Positions 1 to 8,330 are shown, numbered from the stretch's first letter. The stretch is DNA of 64,000 nucleotides from Pseudorhodobacter ferrugineus DSM 5888 (GCF_000420745.1 NZ_ATVN01000014.1:39323-103322), one strand, 5' to 3'. A program made the numbers and translations. Notes: generated by a model from the letters alone, not told the origin.

Positions 1-254
1 CGGACCTGATCAACGGTCTCACCAACCAGCGCCACACAGCGCGCGCGCCCCGCATCCATCGGCTGCGCGCCTTCCACCTGCCCGCGCACCCATTCCGCGC
101 CCGCGCGGGTTTTGCCTGCCCCGCGCCCCCCCATAATCACCCAGCTTTTCCACGCGCCTTCGGGCGGCAACTGATGCGGCAGCGCCCAAAATTCAAACAT
201 CCACGGCAGGGCCAAAAGCGCATTATCGCCCAAGCCCGCCAAAAACTCATTCAC
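1..254 (-). CDS. GTA/phage-type terminase large subunit, N-terminal part (runs off left edge)
   Basis: Read on the minus strand, the first 254 bases encode a GTG-started frame overlapping the end of the preceding gene by 8 nt. About 84 residues are visible. A Walker A motif GGRGAGKT lies near residue 43, followed by RAGAEWVRG, the usual start of the ATPase domain of large terminases (TerL). In Rhodobacterales this protein, preceded directly by a small helical gene, is the second gene of the gene transfer agent cluster (RcGTA g2), which pumps host DNA into GTA heads. The overlap with the gene at 247-588 suggests translational coupling. A prophage terminase cannot be excluded because the rest of the cluster lies outside the window. 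Confidence 0.8.
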   Translation of the reverse strand, partial: MNEFLAGLGDNALLALPWMFEFWALPHQLPPEGAWKSWVIMGGRGAGKTRAGAEWVRGQVEGAQPMDAGRARCVALVGETVDQV

Positions 255-588
255 CTCCTCCGGCCCCACGGAGGCGAGCCAACCTGCGCCCGATTTCATC
301 GCGTGCGGCGTCAAGATCGAGGATGTCTTCCCCAATAGCGGCCGAAGTCTCTTTGCGGAGTTTTTCAATTTTAGTCCCTTCTTCCATTGCCAATTGAAAC
401 GCGGCCTTCAGGTCCCGCACCGCTTGCAACGCGGTTTTCGCATCACAGGGTGCACCCGATTTGGCCGCCTTCACCGCCCGCGCCAGCTCGACACCTGCGT
501 CGCGGTACATATCTTCAGTGGCGTTCAGCAAAGCCGCTATCCGCCCGTCTTCCTCTTGGAAAATCTTTGTCATTGGTTTGGTGCCCAT
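247..588 (-). CDS. Small helical protein, likely GTA g1 (small terminase subunit)
   Basis: A roughly 113-residue, highly charged, all-helical protein with a central stretch rich in Ala, Lys and Glu. It sits immediately upstream of and overlapping the terminase large subunit. That position, size and composition match RcGTA gene g1, shown in Rhodobacter capsulatus to act as a TerS-like DNA-packaging partner. The start is uncertain: ATG at 588 has AGAGAGG almost touching it, ATG at 573 gives MTKIFQEEDGR without a well-spaced ribosome site, and a TTG at 606 is also in frame. No helix-turn-helix can be asserted by eye. The GTA promoter should lie between 589 and the mltG terminator at 617-652, a very short space. 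Confidence 0.65.
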   Translation of the reverse strand: MGTKPMTKIFQEEDGRIAALLNATEDMYRDAGVELARAVKAAKSGAPCDAKTALQAVRDLKAAFQLAMEEGTKIEKLRKETSAAIGEDILDLDAARDEIGRRLARLRGAGGGE

Positions 589-616
589 GCCTCTCTCGCT
601 GCCCAAACGAGAGACA

Positions 617-652
617 TGAAAAAGCAGCGTCAGGGTTTCCCCCGCGCTGCTT
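617..652 (-). terminator. Rho-independent terminator after mltG
   Basis: Perfect 8-bp inverted repeat AAGCAGCG (622-629) and CGCTGCTT (645-652) with a 15-nt loop. On the minus strand the stem is followed by a T run (TTTTT). It ends the leftward fabF-mltG transcript and separates it from the GTA genes. Confidence 0.8.
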
Positions 653-770
653 GCCCACGTCTTCTAGCATGCCTTAAGTCCTACCGCAGACCGTGCGGTA
701 AGTCAAGCTATTTCACTGTAAAATCAATATCTTAACTGAGCGCAGCCTTCACGTTCTGTTAACGAACGGC

Positions 771-1949
771 TCAGTTCCCCTGCACGCCTGTCGCTTCATC
801 CTTGCCTTGCTGCGCCTCAATCGCGCGCCATTTCGCCACATTGGCGTTATGGTCTTCCAGCGTCACAGCAAAAGCATGGCCGCCCGTACCATCGGCCACA
901 AAGAAAATAAACGGCGTGTCATCAGGGTTCAATGCGGCCTCAATGCTCAACCGGCCGGGGTTGGCAATCGGGGTTGGCGGCAAACCATTGATAACATAAG
1001 TATTATAAGGCGTCTCGCGACGCAGTTCCGATTGCCGCAGTCCCCGCCCCAAAATGCCTTCGCCATTGGTCACGCCGTAAATCACCGTGGGGTCGGTCTG
1101 CAACTTCATCCCCTTGCGCAACCGGTTCACAAACACGCTGGCCACCTGTTTGCGTTCCTCGGCAATACCGGTTTCCTTTTCCACGATCGACGCCATAATC
1201 AGCGCCTCCTCGGGGCTGGCATAGGGCAAACCCTCGGCCCGCTCGGCCCAAAACTCGGCCAAAATCCGCGTTTGCCGCTCGGCCATCGCCGCCGCCAGCA
1301 CCGCGCGGTCACCGCCCCGCACCACCTCATAACTGTCGGGCGCAAGGCTGCCTTCGGCTGGCACTTCGGCAATCGTACCGTCCAAAAACTCGGCACGTTT
1401 CAGCATCTCCACCACTTGCCAGGATGTCACACCTTCGGCCAGCGTCACGCGGTAGCGCAAATCCTTATCCTCCACCGCGTCTACATAATCTTGCGGCACA
1501 GCATCGACAGCAGGGTCAAACTTCACCACTTCGACATAGCGGTCCGTGGCCGCGTCCAGCTCACGCAAAATCACATCAGCCGAGGCAATCCCGATCCGGA
1601 AGTTCACTTCACGCCCGCAGGTTGATTGCCCACCCGCCGTGATAATGTCCAAAACCTGCACCATCGACGCGCCCGCAGGCACCAGATAGCTGCCGAATTT
1701 CAGCCCCGCACCCTGCCCCGAATAATCCGCACCAATCCGGAAAATCCGCGCATCCGAAATCACACCGCTGGTTTCCAACGTCCGGCTGACCGACGACAGC
1801 GACGCGCCACGCTCCACCTTGACACAGGCCCCATCGACCAATGGCCCCGGTCCCGAATATTCCTCCCGCCCCCAGGCCAACAACCCCGAGGCGATGACCA
1901 AAAGGACGATGAACAAAGTCAGCGCATTAGACGCAATCGCCTTCCACAT
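771..1949 (-). CDS. mltG: Endolytic transglycosylase MltG (YceG family)
   Basis: This 392-residue membrane-anchored lytic transglycosylase cleaves nascent glycan strands and so sets their length. One N-terminal transmembrane helix (about residues 7-27) is followed by a LysM-like region and the YceG catalytic domain. The signature ASIVEKET at about 253-260 holds the catalytic Glu (Glu257 by position). TDPTVIYG and the C-terminal NPDD(T)PFIFFV are also family hallmarks. Its ATG overlaps the fabF stop by one base (TAATG), so the two are co-transcribed and probably translationally coupled. The fabF-mltG order is usual in proteobacteria. A terminator follows at 617-652. Confidence 0.96.
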   Translation of the reverse strand: MWKAIASNALTLFIVLLVIASGLLAWGREEYSGPGPLVDGACVKVERGASLSSVSRTLETSGVISDARIFRIGADYSGQGAGLKFGSYLVPAGASMVQVLDIITAGGQSTCGREVNFRIGIASADVILRELDAATDRYVEVVKFDPAVDAVPQDYVDAVEDKDLRYRVTLAEGVTSWQVVEMLKRAEFLDGTIAEVPAEGSLAPDSYEVVRGGDRAVLAAAMAERQTRILAEFWAERAEGLPYASPEEALIMASIVEKETGIAEERKQVASVFVNRLRKGMKLQTDPTVIYGVTNGEGILGRGLRQSELRRETPYNTYVINGLPPTPIANPGRLSIEAALNPDDTPFIFFVADGTGGHAFAVTLEDHNANVAKWRAIEAQQGKDEATGVQGN

Positions 1950-3211
1950 TATGCGCGCACCTTGCCCATGATCAGGCTGGCATTGGTACCGCCAAACCCG
2001 AATGAATTGGACAGGGCCACGTCAATCTTCCGCTTCACCGCCTTGTTCGGTGCAAGGTCCAGCTTTGGCGTCACCGCAGGGTTATCAAGGTTGATCGTCG
2101 GCGGTGCCACTTGGTCACGAATGGCCAGAATACAGAAAATCGCCTCAACCGCGCCAGCCGCGCCCAGCAAATGCCCAATCGCGGATTTGGTCGAACTCAT
2201 CGTCGCCCCCGCCGCCGCATCGCCCATCAACCGCTCCACCGCGCCCAATTCAATCGTGTCGGCCATCGTGGATGTGCCATGCGCGTTGATATAGTCGATA
2301 TCGGCAGGCGTCAGCCCCGCGCGTTTGATCGCCATTTGCATGGACCGATAACCACCATCACCATCTTCGCTTGGTGCGGTGATGTGATAGGCATCGCCCG
2401 ACAACCCGTATCCCAACACTTCGGCATAAATCTTGGCACCACGCGCCTTGGCGTGCTCGTATTCTTCCAGCACAACAACGCCCGCCCCTTCGCCCATAAC
2501 AAACCCATCACGGTCGGCGTCATAGGGGCGGCTCGCCTTGGTCGGGTCATCCGCGCGCTTCGTGCTCAACGCCTTACACGCGTTAAACCCCGCAATCCCA
2601 ATCTCGGAAATCGGGCTTTCTGCGCCGCCCGCGACCATCACATCGGCATCATCAAAGGCAATCATCCGCGCCGCATCGCCAATCGCATGGGCCCCTGTCG
2701 AACAGGCCGTCACAACCGCATGGTTGGGGCCCTTGAACCCAAAACGAATCGAAACCTGCCCCGACACCAAGTTGATCAATGCACCCGGAATGAAGAACGG
2801 CGAAACCCGCTTGGCCCCACGTTCCTTGATCAAAACAGCCGTTTCGGCAATCGACGACAAACCGCCAATCCCCGACCCGATCATCACGCCCGTGCGGTGC
2901 TTGTCCTCTTCCGTCTCGGGCACCCAGCCCGAATCCTGCACGGCCTGCACCGCGGCGGTCATGCCATACAAAATGAAATCATCAACCTTGCGGCGGTCTT
3001 TGGGTTCCATCCAGTCATCGGGGTTAAACGTGCCATCCGTGCCATCGCCCAGCGGAATTTCACAGGCATATTGCGTGATAACCCCCGCAGGATCAAACCG
3101 CGTGATCGGCCCCGCACCCGACTGGCCCGCAATCAGCCGCGACCAAGTTTCCTCAACCCCGCAAGCCAGCGGTGTGACCATACCCAGACCCGTGACAACC
3201 ACTCGACGCAT
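1949..3211 (-). CDS. fabF: 3-oxoacyl-ACP synthase II FabF
   Basis: FabF condenses malonyl-ACP with acyl-ACP in type II fatty acid elongation and is needed to make cis-vaccenate. The protein is 420 residues, the expected length. The thiolase-fold Cys-His-His triad is visible: Cys170 in VVTACSTGA, His311 in NAHGTST and His347 in SAIGHLLGA. A GGG-rich ribosome site precedes the ATG at 3211. It is downstream of acpP on the same strand but separated by a hairpin terminator at 3379-3407, so expression is probably partly independent. mltG follows with a one-base overlap. Confidence 0.97.
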   Translation of the reverse strand: MRRVVVTGLGMVTPLACGVEETWSRLIAGQSGAGPITRFDPAGVITQYACEIPLGDGTDGTFNPDDWMEPKDRRKVDDFILYGMTAAVQAVQDSGWVPETEEDKHRTGVMIGSGIGGLSSIAETAVLIKERGAKRVSPFFIPGALINLVSGQVSIRFGFKGPNHAVVTACSTGAHAIGDAARMIAFDDADVMVAGGAESPISEIGIAGFNACKALSTKRADDPTKASRPYDADRDGFVMGEGAGVVVLEEYEHAKARGAKIYAEVLGYGLSGDAYHITAPSEDGDGGYRSMQMAIKRAGLTPADIDYINAHGTSTMADTIELGAVERLMGDAAAGATMSSTKSAIGHLLGAAGAVEAIFCILAIRDQVAPPTINLDNPAVTPKLDLAPNKAVKRKIDVALSNSFGFGGTNASLIMGKVRA

Positions 3212-3378
3212 CGACGCCCCCCGTAAGTTTTATTCAGAGATGATAATTCTAACTGCGGGCACAGATACACCGCATACCCGCGCCGCGCAACATAAGGTCA
3301 CGGCAAACGCGCCCGTCCTAGCGGTGTTTTGCCCGATTGCCTACCCCGCCACCCACGGCGGCGCGCTGGTTTAGAAAC

Positions 3379-3407
3379 GAAAACGGCACCCGCAAAGGGG
3401 TGCCGTT
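3379..3407 (-). terminator. Rho-independent terminator after acpP
   Basis: AACGGCACCC (3382-3391) pairs with GGGTGCCGTT (3398-3407) across a 6-nt loop. On the minus strand the stem ends in TTTTCG. It lies 50 nt past the acpP stop and should limit read-through so that abundant acpP mRNA is not matched by fabF. Confidence 0.8.
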
Positions 3408-3456
3408 CCGTATTTTGTACCTTTAGGGCAAAGGCCTTGGCCCGTGCCCAGGCTGA

Positions 3457-3690
3457 TCAAACAGCGCCGGTGATGAACTTGCAAGCGTCGCCAAAGGTCT
3501 GGATCGTTTCTGCAGCGTCGTCCGGAATTTCAATCCCGAACTCTTCTTCAAATGCCATGACCAATTCAACGGTATCAAGGCTGTCCGCGCCCAGATCGTC
3601 AATAAACGAGGCATTTTCAACTACCTTGTCTTCTTCGACGCCCAGATGCTCGACGACGATCTTCTTAACGCGGTCAGCGATGTCGCTCAT
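3457..3690 (-). CDS. acpP: Acyl carrier protein
   Basis: This 77-residue acidic four-helix protein carries growing fatty acyl chains on 4'-phosphopantetheine. The attachment site is Ser37 in [10 protein letters not shown], followed by the acidic recognition helix. Length and sequence are typical of alphaproteobacterial AcpP. It belongs with fabD-fabG upstream and fabF downstream, but here a divergent gene pair (3926-5140) has been placed between fabG and acpP, so acpP must have its own promoter in 3691-3925. Confidence 0.98.
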   Translation of the reverse strand: MSDIADRVKKIVVEHLGVEEDKVVENASFIDDLGADSLDTVELVMAFEEEFGIEIPDDAAETIQTFGDACKFITGAV

Positions 3691-3925
3691 GTCATTTCCT
3701 CATGCAGTTACGGGAGGAGTCCCGATCTTTTTTCTCGTGCTCAACTGAGCGGCTCACCCCGGAAAAGCACCGGGAAACCAAGGCGCTTTTCGCGCATTGG
3801 CCTTATCAGCGCCGCCTATAACACAGTCTAAGGCATTGGCAAACGCTTTCGATAGCGATCTACCGCCTTTCCCTTGGCCAAATCAAGGGCCCCGCGCCGA
3901 AAGCTCAAAAAATCCTTGTCCACAG

Positions 3926-4321
3926 CTAGCCCGCCGCCGTCGCCTCAATCTCAAACATCATCCCCGGCAGCGCAAGTCGGCTGACCCCAAGCAGGGTCAT
4001 TGACGGGGCCGCGTGCACCGCGCCAAACCGCATCCCCAGCAGGTCAAAATGCCTCAGCGCCTCATCAACATCGGTCGTAAACACCCCCAGCCGGATAACA
4101 TCCCCCAGCCCCATATCCGCCCGCGCCAGCACCGCCTCAAGGTTATCCAGCGCAAGCCCAATCTGCCCGCGCATGTCGCCCAAATGCTGCGGCTGTCCCA
4201 CGCCATCGACCGCCGTTTGGCCCGCGCAAATCACCTGCCGCGTTACGCCAGAAATGATTTCCGCCTGATTATATCCCAGCTTCAATGACCAATCCCAAGG
4301 GTTTACGGGGGTGCGCTGCAT
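3926..4321 (-). CDS. Rid-family (RidA-like) protein
   Basis: The 131-residue protein shows the Rid/YjgF fold signature: N-terminal NPWDWSLKLGYNQAEII, ICAGQTAVD, and a C-terminal EIEATA strand. RidA enzymes hydrolyse reactive enamines and imines. The Arg that binds the substrate carboxylate in E. coli RidA (in PARS) appears to be replaced here (APSM), so this is more likely a Rid4-7-type paralogue with an unknown ligand. The ATG at 4321 has AAGGAG nine bases upstream and is preferred to a TTG two codons earlier. It is divergent from the WYL regulator at 4409 and shares its palindromic operator, which suggests it is the regulator's target. Confidence 0.85.
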   Translation of the reverse strand: MQRTPVNPWDWSLKLGYNQAEIISGVTRQVICAGQTAVDGVGQPQHLGDMRGQIGLALDNLEAVLARADMGLGDVIRLGVFTTDVDEALRHFDLLGMRFGAVHAAPSMTLLGVSRLALPGMMFEIEATAAG

Positions 4322-4366
4322 GATCAAACTCTCCTTGTTGTTATACTCAAGGCCTGCTTAAACGGC

Positions 4367-4391
4367 TTTGGTGACAAAATTTGTCACCAAA
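4367..4391. promoter_or_regulatory. 25-bp perfect palindromic operator between Rid and WYL genes
   Basis: TTTGGTGACAAA (4367-4378), one central A (4379), then TTTGTCACCAAA (4380-4391): 12-bp arms with no mismatch. It ends 17 nt before the regulator ATG (4409) and starts 45 nt from the Rid gene ATG (4321). A symmetric site of this quality in a divergent promoter is what a homodimeric HTH regulator, here most simply the adjacent WYL protein, would bind. Auto-repression is inferred. Confidence 0.85.
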
Positions 4392-4408
4392 AACCGCTAG
4401 GCAAAACC

Positions 4409-5140
4409 ATGAACAGCCGCCTTCGCCATGACACCATCCTGCGCCACTTGCGCCGCTCTGGCACCGCCACGGTCCATGACCTCGCGGCGGCGGTCGGCGT
4501 GTCACGCCGCACCATCTTGCGCGATATCTGCGCCCTGCGGGGTGACGGCTTCACCATCCATTCCGAAAGCGGCCGTGGCGGCGGCCTCCAGCTTGACCCG
4601 CAATCGGTTCAAACCACAGCGCGGCTCTCGGTGGCCGAGGTCTTCGCCCTCCTCATCAGCGTTGCCGCCATGCGCAGCGCCCAAAACCTGCCGTTTTCCA
4701 ACCTCGCCGATGCAGGCCTCGCCAAAATCGAAAAATCCCTTCCACCGGATAAAATCCGCGACCTGCGCCGCATGCTCGACAGCTTGCACATCGGCCAGCT
4801 TTCTGCGCACCAAGACCTGTCTGATCTAGGCCCCATCGACCCCGCCCTGCTGCCTGCATTCGAAACCGCCTTCTTGGGCCAAATCCCCCTGCGCTTTCAT
4901 TACCGCGCAGCCTCGGGCGCGCAAACGCAGCGCCAGGTCGACCCCCAAGCGCTCCTGATCCTGCAACCCTTGTGGTATCTGGTGGCATGGGACCCGCTGC
5001 GCACCGATTTCCGCCATTTCCGCATGGACCGGATCAGCGACCCCACCCCCGTCCAAACCACCCCGTTTCGCAAACGCCACGTCCCGTTTGCAGCCGACAT
5101 TTGCCCCTACCGCGACCTTGCCCCAAAACCAGCGGTCTAA
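4409..5140 (+). CDS. HTH/WYL-domain transcriptional regulator
   Basis: The 243-residue protein has an N-terminal winged helix of the HTH_11 type (residues about 1-60: ILRHLRRSGTATVHDLA, VSRRTILRDI, then the wing with SGRGGGL). The C-terminal WYL domain (about 140-230) has the eponymous WYL in PLWYLVAWD followed by FRHFRMDRI. WYL regulators respond to small ligands or nucleic acids. It is divergent from a Rid-family gene with a perfect palindrome between them. The pair interrupts the otherwise conserved fabG-acpP neighbourhood, which suggests insertion by horizontal transfer or rearrangement. Ligand unknown. Confidence 0.88.
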   Translation: MNSRLRHDTILRHLRRSGTATVHDLAAAVGVSRRTILRDICALRGDGFTIHSESGRGGGLQLDPQSVQTTARLSVAEVFALLISVAAMRSAQNLPFSNLADAGLAKIEKSLPPDKIRDLRRMLDSLHIGQLSAHQDLSDLGPIDPALLPAFETAFLGQIPLRFHYRAASGAQTQRQVDPQALLILQPLWYLVAWDPLRTDFRHFRMDRISDPTPVQTTPFRKRHVPFAADICPYRDLAPKPAV

Positions 5141-5148
5141 AAATGACA

Positions 5149-5178
5149 AAGGCTGCAGCGGATACCCCCGCCACAGCC
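5149..5178 (-). terminator. Probable terminator after fabG
   Basis: GGCTG (5151-5155) and GCGG (5158-5161) pair with CCGC (5168-5171) and CAGCC (5174-5178), with symmetric CA bulges. On the minus strand the stem is followed by TTTGTCATTTTT. It lies between the convergent WYL regulator and fabG. A moderate call because the stem is interrupted. Confidence 0.5.
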
Positions 5179-5206
5179 CCAGTCTAGCAGATGCTTAAAT
5201 GCACCC

Positions 5207-5944
5207 TTAAATCATCGCCATGCCACCATTCACATGCAGCGTGGCCCCTGTCACATAGCCCGCCTCAACGCTTGCCAAATACAAACAGGCCGCCGCAATC
5301 TCGTCGGCACTCCCCATCCGCCCCGCTGGGATCTGGGTCAAAATCTTGCCCTTCTGGTCATCCGTCAACGCCTCGGTCATTGCAGTGGCAATAAACCCCG
5401 GCGCCACACAATTCACCGTAATCCCGCGACTTGCCACCTCATAGGCCAGTGACTTCGACATCCCCACCATGCCCGCCTTGCTGGCCGCATAATTCGCCTG
5501 CCCCGGATTGCCAGTGGCCCCTACGATCGACGAAATATTAATAATCCGCCCCCAACGCGCCTTCATCATCCCGCGCAAAACCCCGCGGCACAACCGGAAC
5601 GTCGAGGTCAGGTTCACCTCCAACACAGACGCCCATTCATCATCCGACATCCGCATGAACAAATTGTCGCGCGTGATGCCCGCGTTATTGACCAACACAT
5701 CGACCGACCCCATCGCCGCCACCGCCGCCTTGGGCAACGCCTCTACCGATGCCGCATCCGACAAGTTGCAAGTCACCACATGGGCACGGGCACCCAATTC
5801 CGCCGCCAGTGCCGCAAGCGGTGCCTCGCGCGTCCCCGACAGCGCAACCGTCGCCCCCGCACCATGCAACGCCCGCGCAATATCACCACCAATGCCACCC
5901 GATGCACCCGTCACAAGCACATTCTTACCTGTCAAATCAAACAT
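5207..5944 (-). CDS. fabG: 3-oxoacyl-ACP reductase FabG
   Basis: FabG is an NADPH-dependent short-chain dehydrogenase that reduces 3-oxoacyl-ACP in fatty acid elongation. At 245 residues it has family length. The cofactor motif TGASGGIG starts at residue 12, NNAG is at 87-90, and the catalytic Ser139-Tyr152-Lys156 set sits in NISSIVGATG and YAASK. It lies downstream of fabD on the same strand, with a GC-rich palindrome between them. The usual next gene, acpP, is displaced by about 1.5 kb by the Rid/WYL pair. Confidence 0.97.
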   Translation of the reverse strand: MFDLTGKNVLVTGASGGIGGDIARALHGAGATVALSGTREAPLAALAAELGARAHVVTCNLSDAASVEALPKAAVAAMGSVDVLVNNAGITRDNLFMRMSDDEWASVLEVNLTSTFRLCRGVLRGMMKARWGRIINISSIVGATGNPGQANYAASKAGMVGMSKSLAYEVASRGITVNCVAPGFIATAMTEALTDDQKGKILTQIPAGRMGSADEIAAACLYLASVEAGYVTGATLHVNGGMAMI

Positions 5945-6007
5945 CTACCGCCCTCACTTCTCGTCATTTCCAGATTTCATCTTGGCAAAAATACCTCGCA
6001 GGGGGGT

Positions 6008-6031
6008 CCGGGGGGCAGCGATGCCCCCCGG
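6008..6031. repeat. GC-rich palindromic (REP-like) element
   Basis: CCGGGGGGCA (6008-6017) and TGCCCCCCGG (6022-6031) form a perfect 10-bp stem with a GCGA tetraloop. It is preceded by a second G run (6001-6006). It sits between fabD and fabG. A similar G-run/C-run palindrome occurs at 35420-35472. It may attenuate or stabilise the fabD-fabG transcript. Confidence 0.7.
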
Positions 6032-6050
6032 CTGCCTGCCCCGCAAACCG

Positions 6051-6980
6051 TCAGCCCTTCAAACCAGCAATATCCTCCGGCCCGCCCGCATTGCGCTGCT
6101 CGGTCTCTTTCTCGATCCGCTTGATCATCCCAGAAAGGGCCTTGCCCGTCCCAATCTCCCAAAACGCGCTCACACCCGCCGTGGCCATCCATTGCACCGA
6201 CGCGCGCCATTTCACCTCGCCCGTCACCTGCTCTACCAATAGCGCGCGCAAGGTATCGGGGTCGCTCACCGCCTCGGCCCGCACGTTGACCACCACAGGC
6301 ACGACAGGCGCGCGCAGCACAACCCCCGCCAGCGCATCGCGCATCACCGCCGCCGCAGGCTCCATCAACGCACAATGAAACGGCGCGCTAACTGGCAGCA
6401 TCAGCGCCCGCTTGGCGCCGCGTGCCTTGGCAATCTCACAGGCCCGCTCAACGGCCGCCTTATGCCCCGAAATCACCACCTGCGCGGGGTCGTTGTCATT
6501 GGCAACCTGACAGACCTCATCCCCTGCCGCCTCGGCAGCCACCTCAACCACAGCCGCATAATCCAGCCCCAACACAGCCGCCATCGCGCCCATGCCCACA
6601 GGCACCGCCGCCTGCATCGCAGCCCCCCGAATGCGCAGCAACCGCGCCGTATCACTTAGGCCAATCGACCCCGCCGCACACAGCGCCGAATACTCGCCCA
6701 AACTATGGCCGGCCACAAACGACACATGCGACATCCCAAGGCCCTCGGCCTCCAGCGCCGCAAGGGCGGCCATCGATGTCGCCATAATCGCAGGCTGCGC
6801 GTTTTGCGTCAGGGTCAAATCCTCGATCGCCCCGTCCCAAATCAGCGCCGACAGCTTTTCGCCCAAGGCGTCATCCACGGCGTCGAAAACCGCGCGCGCC
6901 GCCGGATAGGCCTCGGCCAGCGCGCGGCCCATTCCAATGGCCTGCGACCCCTGCCCCGGGAAAACGAATGCTCTGCTCAT
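6051..6980 (-). CDS. fabD: Malonyl-CoA:ACP transacylase FabD
   Basis: FabD moves malonyl from CoA to AcpP, supplying the extender unit for fatty acid synthesis. The 309-residue protein shows the nucleophile elbow GHSLGEYSA with Ser93, the substrate-binding Arg region (RIRGAAM, about 117-122), the second active-site residue His202 in SAPFHCALM, and the N-terminal FPGQGSQ. It heads the leftward fabD-fabG pair and is divergent from the cytochrome b561-YceI gene at 7125. The promoter should lie in 6981-7124. Confidence 0.97.
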   Translation of the reverse strand: MSRAFVFPGQGSQAIGMGRALAEAYPAARAVFDAVDDALGEKLSALIWDGAIEDLTLTQNAQPAIMATSMAALAALEAEGLGMSHVSFVAGHSLGEYSALCAAGSIGLSDTARLLRIRGAAMQAAVPVGMGAMAAVLGLDYAAVVEVAAEAAGDEVCQVANDNDPAQVVISGHKAAVERACEIAKARGAKRALMLPVSAPFHCALMEPAAAVMRDALAGVVLRAPVVPVVVNVRAEAVSDPDTLRALLVEQVTGEVKWRASVQWMATAGVSAFWEIGTGKALSGMIKRIEKETEQRNAGGPEDIAGLKG

Positions 6981-7124
6981 AGTTCCTCCGCAAAAACTGT
7001 TTTAACCGGAATACCCCAGCGCCACCCGCTTCGCAATCTTTCGCACAGGCCTTGTGCGTTTCAAGCGCTTACTCCATGCCGCTCAACCAGCTACGATCTC
7101 CAAAACCCGAACCGGAGTGCGCCC

Positions 7125-8330
7125 ATGTCCACGCATAACACCGCCAACAGCTTTGGCACCGTCACCCGCAGCCTGCACTGGCTTACGGCGCTTCTTATCC
7201 TGACGGCCATTCCGCTGGGCATTATTGCCAATGACATGGCCTATGATACCTCGGCAGCCCTTGCGCAAAAGGCGCAGCTCTTTTCCTACCACAAAACCAT
7301 CGGCATCGCGGCCTTTGGCGTGGCCGCCTTGCGCATCCTTTGGGCCATCACCCAAACCCACCCCGCCCCTTTGCACCCCGAGCGGCGGGCGGAAACCATC
7401 CTCGCGGCAATCATCCATTGGCTGCTTTACATCTCCATGCTCGCCGTCCCGCTGTCCGGCTGGGTTCACCACGCGGCAACGGCTGGCTTTGCCCCGATCC
7501 TCTGGCCCCTTGGCCAAGACCTGCCGCTGATCCCGAAATCCGAATCCCTCGCAACCCTTGGCGCCAACTTGCATTGGGTATTCACCAAACTGCTAATCGC
7601 CTCGATCCTGCTCCACATTGCAGGCGCGCTGAAACACCATATCATCGACAAAGACGCCACCTTGCGCCGCATGATCACGGGCACCCACGCGCCCACCAAA
7701 CCCGTGCAGGCCAAACCCCACGCCTTGCCCCTGATCGCGGCACTCATGGTCTATGCCATCGGCGCAAGCTTTGCGGTCACACTGGCGCAGCCCGAAACTG
7801 CCACTGCTCAGAGCACCCCAGCCAGCACAACCACAGGGAACTGGCAGGTCCATTCCGGCACCCTCGCCCTGACCGTCCAACAACTCGGGTCCAATGTCAC
7901 AGGCCAATTCGCAAACTGGCAAGTCGACATCACCTTTGATGATACAGCCCCAGAAAATGCCAAAGGCCGCGTCATCGCCACCATCAACACCACCAGCCTG
8001 ACCCTAGGCTCTGTGTCCGATCAGGCCAAAGGCCCCGACTTTCTGAACACGACCGCCTATGCCACCGCCACCTTTGCGGCCAACATTTCAGGCCCCAAAA
8101 CGGACGGGGGCTCTGACTATACCGCCACAGGCAGGCTCACTTTGATGGGCATAGAAATGCCCCTCACCCTGCCCTTTACCCTCGCCATCAACGGCGACAT
8201 CGCCGCCATGCAAGGCCAAACCACCATCGACCGCCGCGATTTCGGCATCGGCCCTAACTATCCGGATGAGGCATCGGTCGGCTTTGCCGCCACGATCACC
8301 GTCGATCTGATAGCCACCCGCACAAACTAA
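7125..8330 (+). CDS. Cytochrome b561 - YceI domain fusion
   Basis: This 401-residue two-domain protein joins a four-helix cytochrome b561 (residues about 10-195) to a YceI lipocalin-like domain (about 225-400). Pairs of His on the membrane helices (SLHWL, YHKTIG, IIHWLL and HWVFTK regions) are candidate haem ligands. A fifth hydrophobic segment (about 205-225) links to the periplasmic YceI part. B561 proteins pass electrons across the membrane, and YceI binds polyisoprenoids such as ubiquinone. The ATG at 7125 follows GGAG at 7113-7116; longer upstream frames lack a ribosome site. A separate YceI gene lies 0.5 kb downstream on the other strand. The gene ends with a 4-nt convergent overlap with 8327-8755. 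Confidence 0.88.
   Translation: MSTHNTANSFGTVTRSLHWLTALLILTAIPLGIIANDMAYDTSAALAQKAQLFSYHKTIGIAAFGVAALRILWAITQTHPAPLHPERRAETILAAIIHWLLYISMLAVPLSGWVHHAATAGFAPILWPLGQDLPLIPKSESLATLGANLHWVFTKLLIASILLHIAGALKHHIIDKDATLRRMITGTHAPTKPVQAKPHALPLIAALMVYAIGASFAVTLAQPETATAQSTPASTTTGNWQVHSGTLALTVQQLGSNVTGQFANWQVDITFDDTAPENAKGRVIATINTTSLTLGSVSDQAKGPDFLNTTAYATATFAANISGPKTDGGSDYTATGRLTLMGIEMPLTLPFTLAINGDIAAMQGQTTIDRRDFGIGPNYPDEASVGFAATITVDLIATRTN

Noticed and set aside
3329..3748. Plus-strand open frame across acpP
   Set aside because: Shadow of acpP and its terminator; composition reflects the opposite-strand codon bias.
6705..7124. Long upstream extension of the cytochrome b561-YceI frame
   Set aside because: It runs antisense through fabD, has basic low-quality composition and no ribosome site; GGAG and the first helix set the start at 7125.
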